Notes: generated from the sequence alone by a model not told the origin. 64,000 nucleotides of DNA from Diospyros lotus (GCF_014633365.1 NC_068350.1:30309119-30373118), one strand, 5' to 3'. Shown: positions 46,831-59,214, numbered from the stretch's first letter. Made by a program: numbers and translations.

Positions 46831-49528
46831 TGTAAGCACCCCCGCCCGGATATCCCCAACCACCCAGACTACCCGAACGGGAGTGCTTATGGAAGGATAA
46901 AGAATGAAATACAAAATAGAAACTACCCTGGCATGCATACACATGCATGCACTACGGGTACTCCGCTAGCCCAGCAGTCATGAGATAAACAAATACATAC
47001 CGACACCTGTGCCAACATACATGAGACACAAGAAATGACCTGGCACAGTAAAAAATAAGAGAGTAAACCCCTCTCAACCATCAGAGTTGACAAGGACTAA
47101 CGAGACTGCCTATATACCATACTGACTCTGCCGCTAGATGTTATCTCCCTTGCCCTTGACTCACGCTGCTACTACCTGGAATGATGGAAAGCAAAGTAAG
47201 TCGAGAGACTCGGCAAGCATACAGCAAGAAAGGCAGTAGGCTGAATAAATCCAATAAACTTTCCCCAGAACACCAACCCCCAAGCACACACAAGTCATGA
47301 GACGCACAACACAGTATAAAAGCGTAAATAAAAGCACGTATCGGTCATTGGGGCCCACATAAGACACACGGGACCCAAGTCCCATACCAACCTACTGTTG
47401 CCCTGATAGGCAATAAATATCTCCAACAAACCTGTGCGCGCCATCCCGGGTCGGTGCTTCCGTCACCTGTGTGCTCGCGTCGGTACTCCCGACACCTGAG
47501 CTAAAGAATAACCAAGCCGTAGGCTCTTTGGGAATGGTCCTCCCGTCCGAGACCTGTGATCTGTTGGTAACCATGCAATGCACATAAAATGCAATGGCGT
47601 AGTGAGCATCAACATGATACACTAGCGCCCATACATCCAGGCATCAGGCCATGCTCTGCCCACATAGTAAACCACACACGATGCATATGCCCGTGCCAGA
47701 TGCAAACTAACCAAGCTAGTGTGTCCGTGACCAAGCATATTCAATAAATGAATACCCCAACATTCATCACGTACCCATGTGAATATCAAACCATGAACGG
47801 TAATACAACATATCAAATCATGCAATAAATCACATACTGATAGAGCTAATTAGCAGTGTCCGACATTGGTCAACGGTTAGTGACTAGGAGTGTTCGCCCG
47901 ACAGTCCACATTAGAGCCGTACGATAGTATACCCTAACATTACTAGATAGCCGACCACTACCCCACTGCTCGATAGCCCTAGCCGAACCATAAATAAACC
48001 TGAGAAATCTATAAATAAACCCGCACATCTAGGAACCTAGTTCCCAAGTTAGGTTCGGCATCATTCCGAAAGGACTGGGGGCGGTAAAAACCCCATTAGG
48101 CTTTCAACCATTAAAATTGTAGAAGTCTTGGATTTAATTTAAATTATAAAAAATGAATAATAGCTCAATAAATAATGCTAGGCGCTGAATTAGAGTAAGG
48201 GAGGGGATAAAATATGAGAAACCATGAAGTCTCTCACGGGAATTAAAGAACATGAGGAGAGGGTTAGGAACTTGCCTTTACATGGTCATTTCTTGCTTTT
48301 CTTGCACTTCTGCTGCGAAGTAAAACGTTTCCTAAAAATTAATAAAATCATAGCTTACATTAAGGAAATTTAACCGTGAAATATAACTAATTTAGTCGTA
48401 TACAATTCTTCAACATATAACACTTCTAATAATTTGTACCCACATAGACACACCAAAAATAAAACCCCAACGAGTCTCATATTTATCTTAAATTAATTTA
48501 TGCTAATAAATCCTCAATTCGTATAATTAATACGCGAAACCAAAACGAATTAAGGAAAGGCGATGGGTTCCTAAAATGGATAGAGATCGCAAGGGTAGAG
48601 GGAAGCTTGCATCGTTTTAGCAGATTACAACATTTTTACGCTAGAACGCCACCAATTTAATACCCACTGCAAATTAACATAAACTCCCAAAATTAATAAA
48701 ATCGGACCCAAAACGAAATTCCAACCGTACAGAATGATTAATACATAATTCTTTACTTACCTGCCTAATTAAACTGCGATTAAACCGCGTTAAATCTTCA
48801 ATTTCTCTTCAAATTTCCTTCTTTGTGCGCTGCTTCCTCTCCTTAATTTCTCTCCCAAAAGCTGCTCGAAATGAACCCCAGAATTCGCTGAAGTCGGCTA
48901 TTAAAAAGTAAGGAACTAGGCGGCCTCAGCGTGCGCCGCGTGGCTGCCCACCGGCTTGCCCAAAACAACGTCGTTTTGGGCAAGGTTTTGGCTGAAAAAT
49001 CAGCCAAAATCCCCTCTAGTGCGTGCATGCCCCGCGACTCGAACTTACGCCTCGCCAATGGATGCCCTTGCAGGCGACCATCTGCGCTGGCTGCCCTCAC
49101 TCAACACATATACACACATCATTATATTTAAAGTGATTCTCTGCCACTTTCGAAATTTACATTTGAGCACCCACCATTTCCATTAATCTCACACACACCC
49201 AACTTCCATTTTCACTTATCTCACTTACACCCCAAATTTTCAGAAATTCACCCAAAACATTTTATTTCAATCTTTCTTTAAATTAACCTAATAAATAATT
49301 ATTTCCACCTACCATCAAATAATTCAACATTTCCTATAACTATTCCCAAATAATTTATTTTATTATTTCCATAAATATCCCTAAATAATTTACTTAATTA
49401 CCTTGTTTACCCATTTTCTCAAAATAACATAAATAAACATTTTCTCTTAATTCCTTAAATATTCCATAATGACTTCAAACATCAAAATTAATAATCATCA
49501 TTTATTTCCCAAATTTTGGGGTGTTACA
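46831..49528 (-). mobile_element. Solo LTR, 2.7 kb, Ty3/gypsy type
   Basis: Minus strand: TGTAACACCCCAAAATTTGGG-type start at 49528 and GGGGGTGCTTACA end at 46831. AGGAG flanks it at 46826-46830 and 49529-49533. It is the inverted relative of 1-2188. Short open frames within it mirror those of the other copy and show no domain. Confidence 0.88.
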
Positions 49529-49533
49529 AGGAG

Positions 49534-49871
49534 GTCAGGCTTTGATACCACTTGTCACGACCTGAGCACCACATTCTAAAGGTTGATGCCTAGCTCGGAC
49601 TTAAAAAGCCCAACCCTCTCTCCTGACTAGCCGGTGTAGGATTCGCTAAGGTCACTCACCGGCTGCAACGCACCGGGTCCCCAATCCCATTTACTACAAT
49701 GCCATGCAATATATCATATAATGGAAGAGTTAGTCAACAGTGACGGTGCACCAGGCGATAGTCTGTGACTAAGAGAAATTGGTCGACAGCTTTCTTCAGA
49801 CCGATTAACAATCTACTTTATCATCGCTGAATGGTCGACATTTGCCTCATCGCTCGACAGCTCCTATCCCC
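49534..49871 (-). mobile_element. TRIM-like unit 2 with primer binding site
   Basis: On the minus strand a short LTR ends GGTCGTGACA (49552) followed by TGGTATCAAAGC at 49539-49550, a one-base variant of the initiator methionine tRNA complement. The LTR has a TRIM-like promoter phrase (AATCCTACACCGG, then TTTTTAAGTCC). The right side (49730-49870) contains GTCGACAG-like motifs. Confidence 0.6.
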
Positions 49872-50298
49872 TGTTATGACCTAGGCACCAGCTTCAAAAG
49901 GTTGATGCTTAGCCCAGACTTAAATAGGCCAGCACCTCCTCTTGACTAGCCGATATGGGATTCGCCAAGGTCACTTATCGGCTGCAACGCATCGGGTCTA
50001 CCCCCATTCTGACACGTGCATCCTCGCATGTGCTGGCCCCACCATCCAATAACAGGAGGTCGGCTTTGATAGTTGTAGCCGGTGAGTGACCTTGTCAAAT
50101 CCCACATTGGCTAGTCAAGAAGGGTGTTGGGTTATTTAAGTCCAGGCTAGACATCAACCTTTTGAAGGTGGTGCCTAGAGTGTGATAGGTGGTATCAGAG
50201 CTAAATCGACTGGCCGTTGTATGGGGGTACTGCTCACGACTCGAAGGGTGTGGTAGGTGTGTCCTGTATAAGCCAGTGGGTGGTTGCTGGGTTGGTAT
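49872..50298. mobile_element. TRIM-like units 3 (-) and 4 (+), head to head
   Basis: Unit 3 (49872-50070) repeats the unit 2 sequence and breaks off inside its primer binding site (GCTTTGATA). It is joined directly to unit 4, the same sequence inverted, which ends TGTGATA then TGGTATCAGAGC (50190-50201). Unit 4 has CAAATCCCACATTGG and the TATA-like GGTTATTTAAGTCC. No coding sequence. Confidence 0.6.
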
Positions 50299-50805
50299 TG
50301 TAACGACCCGTTAGTGGGTCCAAGTGATATATTTTGGAATGAGATATTTATTTTATTAGAGTAATAATTTGGTGAATTATATGTGATATTTTTAGGTGAT
50401 GTGCAATAGAAGTGGAAAAAAGTCAAAGATTTGACTTAAATGGTAATGGAACCTGTGATGGCTTAAGGTATGTGTGGAAATATTGTATAGTGTTGATTTA
50501 ATATTTAAGCTATTATTTAAACATATAGAATTCTCATTTAAGTGTTTTGGCACCAAGGGCATTAAAGTAATTGTGTGTGGGAGTCTGTATATATATATTA
50601 TATATATATATTATATATATATATAAGAGAAATGGTTCATTTTTGCATGTAAAGGAAGAATTAAAAGGCAAAGGAAAGAAGAAAAGAAAGAAAATCGATT
50701 GGGAGAAAGAGAGGATCAAGGTAGGGTTTCTTCTCCTTCCTTCCTTGTGTGAGTTTGAACTTCAAAGGGATTAAGAGGTTAATGATAACTTCATCTTCTT
50801 CTCCT
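50299..50805 (+). mobile_element. LTR fragment cut by CACTA copy 2
   Basis: TGTAACGACCCGTTAGTGGG matches the LTR starts at 34991 and 39167. A TA-rich stretch with TATATATAAGAG (about 50590-50632) may hold its TATA box. The LTR stops where the CACTA terminus begins at 50806. Confidence 0.6.
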
Positions 50806-50825
50806 TATTATAAGAAATGCGCTAT

Positions 50826-52075
50826 TTAGCAACGAATTCGTGACGGAACAAAATTCGTCACTAATTAGCAACAGATTTCCTTTGCTAATTTTTTAAAATA
50901 TTTTTTTAATTTAGTGACAAAATTAGTGACGGATTTACCCGTCACTATATTTAGCGATTGAATAATCCATTACTAAATAACTTTTTATATTTTTAATAAA
51001 TTTAAAAATTTAGCGACGAAAAAATTCGTCGCTAAAAAAAGAAATAAAAAATAAAAAACTTTAGCGATGGGGATGCATTCGTCTAAAAAAAAAAAAAATT
51101 TAAAATACAAAAGTCACTAAAAAAAGAAATAAAATAAATAAAAAATAAAAAACTTTAGTGACGGGGTTCACTTGTCGCTAAAACATGGAAAAAAATAATT
51201 TAGAAATTAAAAATTTAGCGACAGGTTTTACCCGTCACTAAAAAATGAAAAAAAAAATTAACGACGGAGGTGCATCCGTCTCTAAAAAAAAAAAAAGAAA
51301 ATAAATAAATTTAAAATACAAAATTTAGCGATGGGGGAGCCCAGTCGCTAAAAAAGAAAAAAATATTATATTTAAAATTCAAAAAAATTAAATTTAAAAT
51401 TTGAAATTTAGCGACGAGTTATGCCCGTCGCTAAATCAAAAAAATTAAATTAAAAATTTAATGTAAAATTAATATTCATCATTCACAAAAATTAATAAAA
51501 TATGACATTACAAATTAAAATCGAAATAAGAACAAAATTTTTCACTACTAACATGATAATTTATAAATTTTTATTTAAATTAGTAATGAAATAAAATTAA
51601 TAAATATTAAAATTAAAATTAATATTTATTTCCCTCTACTAATATTAATATTAAAATTAATATTCATTAAATAAGTTTTGAAAATTTTGAAGTGTAAATA
51701 TAATTCTTGAAAGTTTGGAAGAAAATGTTATAAATATAATTATGCACTTTAATAATCAAAGAGGCTTCCAGATCGACTGATTCACGTGCCCGTATAAAGG
51801 TTCTTGGTGGTTGGAGGTTGGTGGTTCGATTCTAAGGTGTAATACATAGAATTATTGTTGGGATTAATATCCCAGTGCTGCCACGCGACGGGCGCATGAG
51901 GGGAGGGCGGGCGTTGGCCCACGTTTAATTTTGGGGCATGCACTGAATTTAGCGACGAAATTCGTGGCTAAAAAATAGAGAGAAAAGAAAATAAAAAAAC
52001 TTTAGCGACGGAATAAATCCATCTTTAAAAAAATATAAAAATTAAAAACTTTAGTAATGGAATAAATTTGTCGCA
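50826..52075. repeat. Subterminal palindromic array of CACTA copy 2
   Basis: About a dozen TTTAGCGACG...CGTCGCTAAA units. The clearest, 51009-51036, has perfect 12-bp arms around a 4-base loop; others include 51151-51183, 51216-51243 and 51408-51436. Spacers are almost pure A/T. Confidence 0.75.
51770..51945 (+). mobile_element. Possible tRNA-derived SINE (a)
   Basis: Inserted relative to CACTA copy 1. It has a box A-like CAGATCGACTGATTCACG and a box B GGTTCGATTCT at about 51825-51836, spaced as in the unit at 53013. It ends with GC-rich sequence before the palindrome array resumes. No target duplication found. Confidence 0.45.
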
Positions 52076-53012
52076 ACAAAAAAGGAAAAATAAATTAAAA
52101 AATTTGTAATTTCAAACATTAATTTTTACACTTTAAAAAATGTGTAACAATTTGGAAAAAATTTATAAAATGTGAAATTCAAACTTTAATTTCACATTTT
52201 AGTAATTAAATTTATATTTTTTACTCTATTTAATTAAATATACTTTTTTTAATTGTGATAACTGAAACTTTTTGTTATTTTGATTACATCTATATTCTTG
52301 TATTTATCTTTTTTTTTTACACATTAAAGTAAAGTAGTTAAATTAAATTAAAAATATAGATATAAAAATAAATTTAACTTAAAAATATAAATAAATAAGT
52401 GTAATTAAAAAAAATTAAATGACTATACAAAAAAAAAAAAACCGTAATAGTACATAAATAAAAATCTAGATGTGCCCCATATCTGCATACATTTTTTAAA
52501 GATATTGATTTTTATTATTCAATAATATGTTATCCTTTAGCGAATATCCATCTTTTTAAATGAATAATATGGAGATATAATAAAAATAATATCCACAATA
52601 TTTAGATAATACGTTTTACTTGTTTTAAATTTTATTATTAACTATATGATGTCACGCTATATAATTCCGGAACTTAGTAATGTTGTTGAAATCAACCTTT
52701 AACAAAACATTAATAAAAATTTAATGTGAAATTCATAAAATATTTAAATTAAATTTAAATATTTGATTTGAAAATGAAAATTTTCATAGTTAAATATATA
52801 ATTTATAAAAATTTCAATTCAATTCAAAATTAGTGAGGGAATATTCCATTCTTAAGTTGTAAATTAATAAAACATGAAATTACAAATTAAATTCAAATGA
52901 ATTTTCAAACATATTTTGAAAATAAGTTTGAAAAATATTGGGGTGCAAATGTAATTCTAAAAATTTTAAGCAAAAATACAATAAAAATATTTTATACTCA
53001 TAATAAATTGAG

Positions 53013-53180
53013 GAGACATTCAGATGAGTTGGTCGCGCATGCGCATGTAAGTTTTTGGAGGCTAGGAGGTACAAGGTTCAATCCTTGGAAAATGCAAGAA
53101 TGACTCGCTCACTAGGAAAATAATAATTTTCTGGAGTAGATACATATTTTTATTAATAGTGGAGTAGGAAGTGCGCATTA
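53013..53180 (+). mobile_element. Possible tRNA-derived SINE (b)
   Basis: GATGAGTTGGTCGCGC (box A-like) and AAGGTTCAATCCTTGG (box B, about 53070-53085) give a recognisable tRNA-type promoter about 50 bases apart. The segment is absent from CACTA copy 1. It ends near TTTATTAATAGTGGAGTAGG. No target duplication found. Confidence 0.55.
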
Positions 53181-55278
53181 ATGGATACATAATTTTAATT
53201 GTAATATCATATATACTAAAAATTTTAGATTTAATTAGGTAATTATATTTTTGGCTATGCTACACTCCAATTAATTGTATAATTGAGATGAATAATAATT
53301 TTTTATAATATTTTTAGTATTTTTAGTGAAAAATATAAAAGCAAGACTACAAAGTCTTTTTTACTACTATATTATATCTATATTGTTTTACTCATTTGAA
53401 CTATAATATAAAATTTTATTCTTTAATCAATGAAATGATATTCAACTTTATCTTAAAGAGAACACTTTTAAATAGATGATTATTCATTTTATTTTCCTCT
53501 TAAGAGACTTATCCTATCCACAAGATAGGCTTTCTAGCAATAATGCTAGATGATACAATCTCCTACAATACTTGTAGGGTCTATAGCACTTGCTATTGTT
53601 AAGTAATACAAAAAAAATTACTTCAATCAAAAGAGATAATATGAGAATTAAACTTCTTAGTTATAATATTTCTCAATTGATAGAAGACTTAGAAAATAAA
53701 TAATAATAATAATGAAAGTAATTATGCAACAATAGCATGAGAAAAATTGTGTCAATTTAAAGCATGAGAGATAAAATATAAGAACTCATAAGTTAGAACA
53801 CTTGTAATGAATGTTCTCTAACCCCATAATTAATGTTGCACCATTCAAGTATTTATAGTTGAGCTGTTGAAGACGATTGAGCTGCATTAAATGCACTTAT
53901 TAAAAATAATTTTTAGCTTAAATAATATATATAATTTAAAACTAAAAATTAATTAGTTAAATAATTTATGTAATTATTATTATTTATAACATAAAACTAT
54001 TAAACATTTAAAAAATAAAGGATTAATCTCGACCTCTCATTTTAAAATTAAGAATAAACTTGCATACTATTGAAAAATATTTTAATTAAAAAAATAATTT
54101 GTTTCCTTCTTCGGTCATTGTTTTTCAAGTACTCTTTAGTATTTTATTTCTATTACTTTTTTTTTCCTTATTTCTTTCTCTTATACTTATTTTTTTAATT
54201 AATGTGAAGTCGTGAAATCAAATATCTATAAAAGAACTATATTAATTTTATTAGTTAAAAATATATATTAATTTTAAAAAATTTATTATTTAGCAACGAA
54301 CAGTCACCTGATACTAATTCTCCATCTGTAATGGGTGACTATCTATCGTAGATGATTGTTGATTTTAATTTCTTCTTAAAAGACATATCATTTTTAGTTT
54401 ACAAAATATATGTAATTTAAAATTATAAATTAATTAGTAAATATTTTATAAAATTATTATTATTTAAAACGTAAACATTATTGATCATTTAAAAATAAAA
54501 AATAAATTTTTATCTCTTCTTCTAGAATTAATAATAAATTTATAAATTATTAAAAAATATTTTATTTATTTTTCGGTCATTGTTCTTTAAATACTTTTAA
54601 TGATTTATTTTTATTATTTTTTTAATTTTTCTTCTCTCTTGATTGTAATTTTTTTTCCTGATTAGTTTAATGTTGTAAAATTCAATATCTATAAATCAAT
54701 TATATTTTAAAGTTGTTAAAAAATATATATATTTATTTTAAAATATTAATAACAATAATTATTTTAAATATTAATAATAGCGACAGGCAGGTGCCTGTCG
54801 CTGATTCTGGGATACTGTCGCCCCTTTGCCCAATGCGCATTGGGCAGAAAGGGAGGCAGGTGCCCAGAATTAACGACGGGCAAGTGCCCAGAATTAGCGA
54901 CGGGCAGGTGCTAGTCGCTAATTTTGGCGGGCATTAGCCCGCCCCCCGTCTCTTTCCTTATGACACTTTGCCCCCCTTTCCCCAATGCCCCCTCCTTCCA
55001 TCCCAACACTTGGCGCCCCTTTCCTTTTAAAGCCTCCCATCCCCTTCCCTTCCTCTCAATTTCTTCTCTACTTTGAATCTTTTCCTCTCTGTTTTGCTCC
55101 TCATTTCATTCTTCTTCTCATTGTTTTGCTCATGTCTCACTCTTATTGAAATCACGAAAGTGGTTTTATTTTGCTGTGATTTAGTGTTGATTAAAAAGAT
55201 ACGAATCTCATCAAGAATTGAAGGTATTTTTTATTTTTAATTACTAATTATTTGAGATATAAATTACAATATTGAATG

Positions 55279-56133
55279 TGTCGACGTTCGGAATTGGTCG
55301 ATGGAGATTTATTAACCCGCACTTGTATGGTAGACCCGAGAGATGAACAATGAGGTATCTGGTCTGGTTCGTCGAGCCGACGGCCCGTCCCTACAAGTTA
55401 CTCCGAAGCTCAAGTTAGCGAGCGAGTAAGCAAGTATATTGGGTGTTTGTAGGTTAGGCGTAAAGAGTACGTACCCAGGCCCTTAAGAGGGCTAGTTGAT
55501 ATATATATATATATATATCAGTGAAAGCTTCCTTGCCTGCTCTGTACGTGTAGAGGCGATGGGATGGAGTAGCCGGCGAGGGTGTCCCTGCCGCGGTGAG
55601 GTGTCGACGAGACCCTCATTAATGAGGACGGGATCTGCCATTAAAGCGGATGGGATCTACAATTAATGTAGATGAGATTTGTCATTAATGAGAATGGGAT
55701 CTGAGGAAGATGTTTGGAAATCCAGATGCGGCTGTAATGATGTTGTTGCCAGAAGGCCAGGATGGGATTGGCATGGGCCGGTGAAATGGGCCGAGAGAAT
55801 GGGCCCAAGGGGTCCAGTCAGGGTGGCCCTTGGCTTGCCGGTACGCCACAACACATGCCTCTTCTGTGATGCGAGCTGACGGGCTAAGCCGACGAGCTAT
55901 GAAGGTCACTGGGAACTTGCCCAGAGTGTAGTTGGGGGCCCGTTTAAATATGCCAAAGAGTTAGAGGTGCTACCGGGAGCTCTCCTGGTCCCGATGTTTG
56001 ACCCTGAACTTTAGCACTATCTGAGCTCGCTTTAGCGAGCTTAGTTCGATTTACTGGGCCTCGAGCATTTGGGCAGAATCATCATGTTAAGTCTAGCCCA
56101 CACAAAGTGGAGCGAGAAATGCCCGTAACGTCA
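55279..56133 (-). repeat. 3' LTR of Tat element
   Basis: Minus strand from TGACGTTACGGG (56133) to ACGTCGACA (55279), 855 bp; a TA microsatellite lies at 55499-55519. It contains a small direct series of GATGGGATCTG-like units (55625-55700). Confidence 0.7.
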
Positions 56134-56145
56134 AGCCCCCCAGCT
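56134..56145 (-). other. Polypurine tract of Tat element
   Basis: AGCTGGGGGGCT on the minus strand adjoins the LTR start. Confidence 0.65.
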
Positions 56146-56395
56146 CGCAGTGCGACCTTCGGGTTGGGAGCTAACACATGCCTGGCTGCTTCGGACTTCA
56201 ATACGTCTTTTCAGCTTTCTGCCCAATCGTTTCAAATCACATTGTTTTGCGCTACACGTCTTGTCTGCGGTGCATTTAATGTGCACATTTTCCATAACTG
56301 CTAATCATCATGTCTGTATTCCCCACGCTTTTGCGCACCGCCATTGGATCTGGGAAGCTCGTTAGTCTCTTTATCCAACGGCGGGTGTCTTGAGT

Positions 56396-56402
56396 TATAA
56401 AA
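56396..56402 (+). promoter_or_regulatory. TATA box of antisense gene in Tat element
   Basis: TATAAAA followed by GGGG, 474 bases before the ATG, on the strand opposite to the element. A GTGAGT donor at 56580 and a polypyrimidine-AG acceptor ending at 56869 would remove a 290-base leader intron, placing the ATG right after the splice. Confidence 0.6.
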
Positions 56403-56869
56403 GGGGAAATGGGGTTATTTGGCTCCCCCTTTACTGTCTTATTTCAAAGATTTCCCTCGTTCCTGCAACTTGCTTTCTTTTGATTTCGAGACTCCATCGC
56501 CATCGGTCCCGAAGCCTCTCTACTCCAACTTCTCAACTGGTTCCTGTTCGTGATTTTTACAGCAATCGACTTAAGGACAGTGAGTTCCTCGTATCTTTTT
56601 AGTGTGTTTCGACTCTGTTTTTATCCTTTCTATTATTTTCGCCTCCGTACTTTGCCACTCGGCAATGGCGGGGTGGTTTACGAAAATGGGCTCCGCCTAT
56701 CTCAAGAACTTCGGAAAACTTAGAAACCCCAGCCCCCATTTTTCTTTTGAGTCATGCCCTATTGCGAAGCGCACGACCTGACATGTAGGAGGCGTCTCTA
56801 GGAGCTTCAATTCGACGCTCTGATTCTTTTCTTCTCATTTTCTTCTTCTTTCTTTCCTTTTTTTTTTAG

Positions 56870-59214
56870 ATGTCGACATCAGGTCAGAAGCGCTGCAACC
56901 ACAGGGTAGAAAGTGATAACACCTCCAGCTCTTCGGGGCAAAGAGGAGTGATGCTACCGCAGACTGTTCAAGACCTGGTTTCATCTCTTCCAGAGGTCGC
57001 TGAGAGAGCTCTTCAGTGTACTGCCCTTATTTTAACCCAGCGATCTGCCGAGGAACATGCAGCTCATGAGATCTTTAAGCGGTATCCCTCGAGGCTGACG
57101 ATCAGCGAGCTGACGTCCCACGCCGCCACATACCGCCTCCCCTACGGGGCTCGTCTGATGGTCCCCTCCCCTGGTGACTACGCAGCTTTCCCCCCCATGG
57201 GGTTTGTTGCCATTAGCCCCCAACACTTAGAATTTGATTTTAGGTGTCCACTCCAGCCTTACCTCATAGATATTTTGAACGACCTTAAGCTCACTCCTTT
57301 CCGATTGACGCCTAATTCGTACGCCCAAATAACCTCCCTTACCATTCTTGTCAAAAAGAACAAACTTCCTCTTCCAACTCCTAGAGTACTTAGGTACCTT
57401 TATTCTTTCAAGGGTACCAAGGACAGGCTGCATTACATGGCAGCTTGCTCCTCAGACTGCAAGAGAGTCTTGCCTCAGGGAAGGGCCAAGGGCAGGTCTA
57501 ATGTTGGAGACTACAAGTTCCAATGGTTCTACCTGTCTTGTTCCTCTCTCAAAGACCTCAACAACTTCAGTTTCATTCTTGTGCTGAGTGAGTAGTAATT
57601 TCCCACTCCCCCCCTCTTTTTTTTTTTTTTTTGTGTACCTGTAATCATCAATTCGGCCATGCCTATCTTTCCTTCACATGTCTTTCTGATTTTACAGACG
57701 TCACCGGAGGGCAGCCTAAACTAACCATCTCCGAAGCGTAAGATCTTCAAGCGACTTTGGACTTAAAGACTGACGAAGATGACTCTGAGTTTTGGGAGTC
57801 CGTTCTTTGCGACTATCAGCTCACCCCTCCCTTTGGTATCAAGGAAGTCAGAAAAGGCGACATCAGAATACGTGGCCAAAGGGAGATAAGGTCAGTTTTT
57901 TATGAAACTGACTTCGACGGGGGTCTGGTTAGGGAGAGCAGAGCTCGCGGTGAGGTTACCGTTGCAACGCTACTAACGTTGTCCGAGGCGATGAGGCTCC
58001 AGCTCGAACGACCTGATTCTTCCGCACTCTCCAGCGTCCCTAAGGCTGTCCGCGCATCCTCTTCCCCTGTAAAGGCCCAAGGGCTAAAGGCCCAAGGGCT
58101 TGGGGCCCGCACTGAAGCAGCCGGTTCGAGGCACGACCCCCTCCGTCTTCCTGGTGCTGAAGCTACACCAGCGGCAGCGGTTCCCTCAAGGTCCATTTCT
58201 ATCGGCGTCTCTTCGCAGTCTGGGGCAGCCGAGACCGCCGCGAGTCGCAAAAAATCCGTGGCTTATGAGGAAGCTTTTGGAAGCAAAATGAAGATTCCTC
58301 TAACCTCGTAGCCCGGTTAGCAGGCCCAAGCGAACAAGAGGAAGAGAACGAGTGCCTCCATGGGGCCGGACGCGTCCGACGTCATGGCTGGTGGGACGTA
58401 CTTCGCCCCTCTTCTTAACAGCATGGACCGGGTCCTTGGTAATTATGCCAAGAGCCTGGACAGGAAGGAAGTATTGGGCGAAGCACTTGAGGATTACGTC
58501 ACTCACCACAATCTCCTGGTGAGGTTCCTTTTCTTGCTCTTGCACTTCTTTATTTTATCTTTTTCAAGTGTGTTGACCCCTCCAATTTTGTAGGCTTCCT
58601 TGGGCGTCTTTAAGTTGAAGGAAGAAAGAGCTCACGCAAAGAAAGAAACAGAGAAGCTCGAGGCTGCTACCGAGGGGCTTAAAAGAAACCAAAAGAAATT
58701 GGAGGAGAGCCTGGCCTTCGTGACCGACGAATCCTGCAGATATTGGGGCCAAGCCGAAAGCCTAGAGGATCGAGTAAGGGAGGCCGAGGATGAGCTATAT
58801 CATGAGAAATAAGTGCTCGACTTGGCCTATTCCCAAGCCACCTCGAAGCTGAATAAGGCAGAGACGGACTTGGCTGCGATGCGGGGCGAACTGGAGCGGG
58901 CTCGACTGGAGGTTGAGCAGCTGAAAGTCAACGTCAAGGTCTGGGTCGCAAGGGAGCGTGAGGAGGTTGAATCTGATGTCTGCAGCGCGTTCCTCTTTAC
59001 CTTGTGGAAAGTGCATCCAGACGTAGACTTCTCCTTCTTTGGTGAGGAAGCAGTGGAGGCGGTGAAGAAATATGCCACCGATGCTACGAGCTCCAAAGGT
59101 GATGCCCTTGCGTCCGAACCCGACCAGGTCATGGTTGATCTTTCTATTGAAGGCACCACCAACCCTACTTCCCAAGGCGCGACGATTCCAAGCCAAGATC
59201 TTCCTGGCCATTAG
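56870..59214 (+). pseudogene. Antisense extra gene of Tat element (Transposase_28-like)
   Basis: The coding region lies antisense to pol. Segment 1 (56870-57587) holds FPPMGFVAISPQHLEFDFRC and LTPFRLTPNSYAQI, which fit the plant 'putative gypsy type transposon' domain (Transposase_28). Introns are inferred at 57588-57697 (GTGAGT...CAG) and 58519-58593 (GTGAGG...TAG); all joined frames stay in register. The middle part is Pro/Ser/Ala-rich, and the C-terminal part is a long coiled coil (KEERAHAKKETEKLEAATEG, later RGELERARLEVEQLKVNVKV). In-frame stops at 57739, 58309, 58318 and 58810 break it; those at 58309 and 58810 look like CAG/CAA-to-TAG/TAA changes. Molecular function unknown. Reading it as host DNA is unlikely given its position between pol and LTR. 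Confidence 0.7.

Larger units (their letters stand above)
50806..55278 (+). mobile_element. CACTA transposon, 5' part, copy 2
   Basis: The terminus reads TATTATAAGAAATGCG, which equals the CACTA consensus CACTACAAGAAAT with three C-to-T changes. Palindromic subterminal units follow (50826-52075), then sequence collinear with copy 1, and an AGCGACAGGCAGGTGCCTGTCGCT-type hairpin at 54779-54802. A leader resembling that of copy 1 ends in a possible splice donor near 55223. It is cut at 55278 by the Tat-element LTR. No transposase exon is seen. Confidence 0.65.

Noticed and set aside
46627..50201. Cassandra-type TRIM carrying a 5S rRNA promoter
   Set aside because: The GGTGAGTGACCTTGGCG phrase is faintly like the 5S internal control region, but the box order and the CATGCTTGGGC-type core are missing.
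56870..57595. Host gene between two transposons
   Set aside because: It sits between pol and the 3' LTR of the same Tat element and carries a transposon-associated domain, so it belongs to the element.
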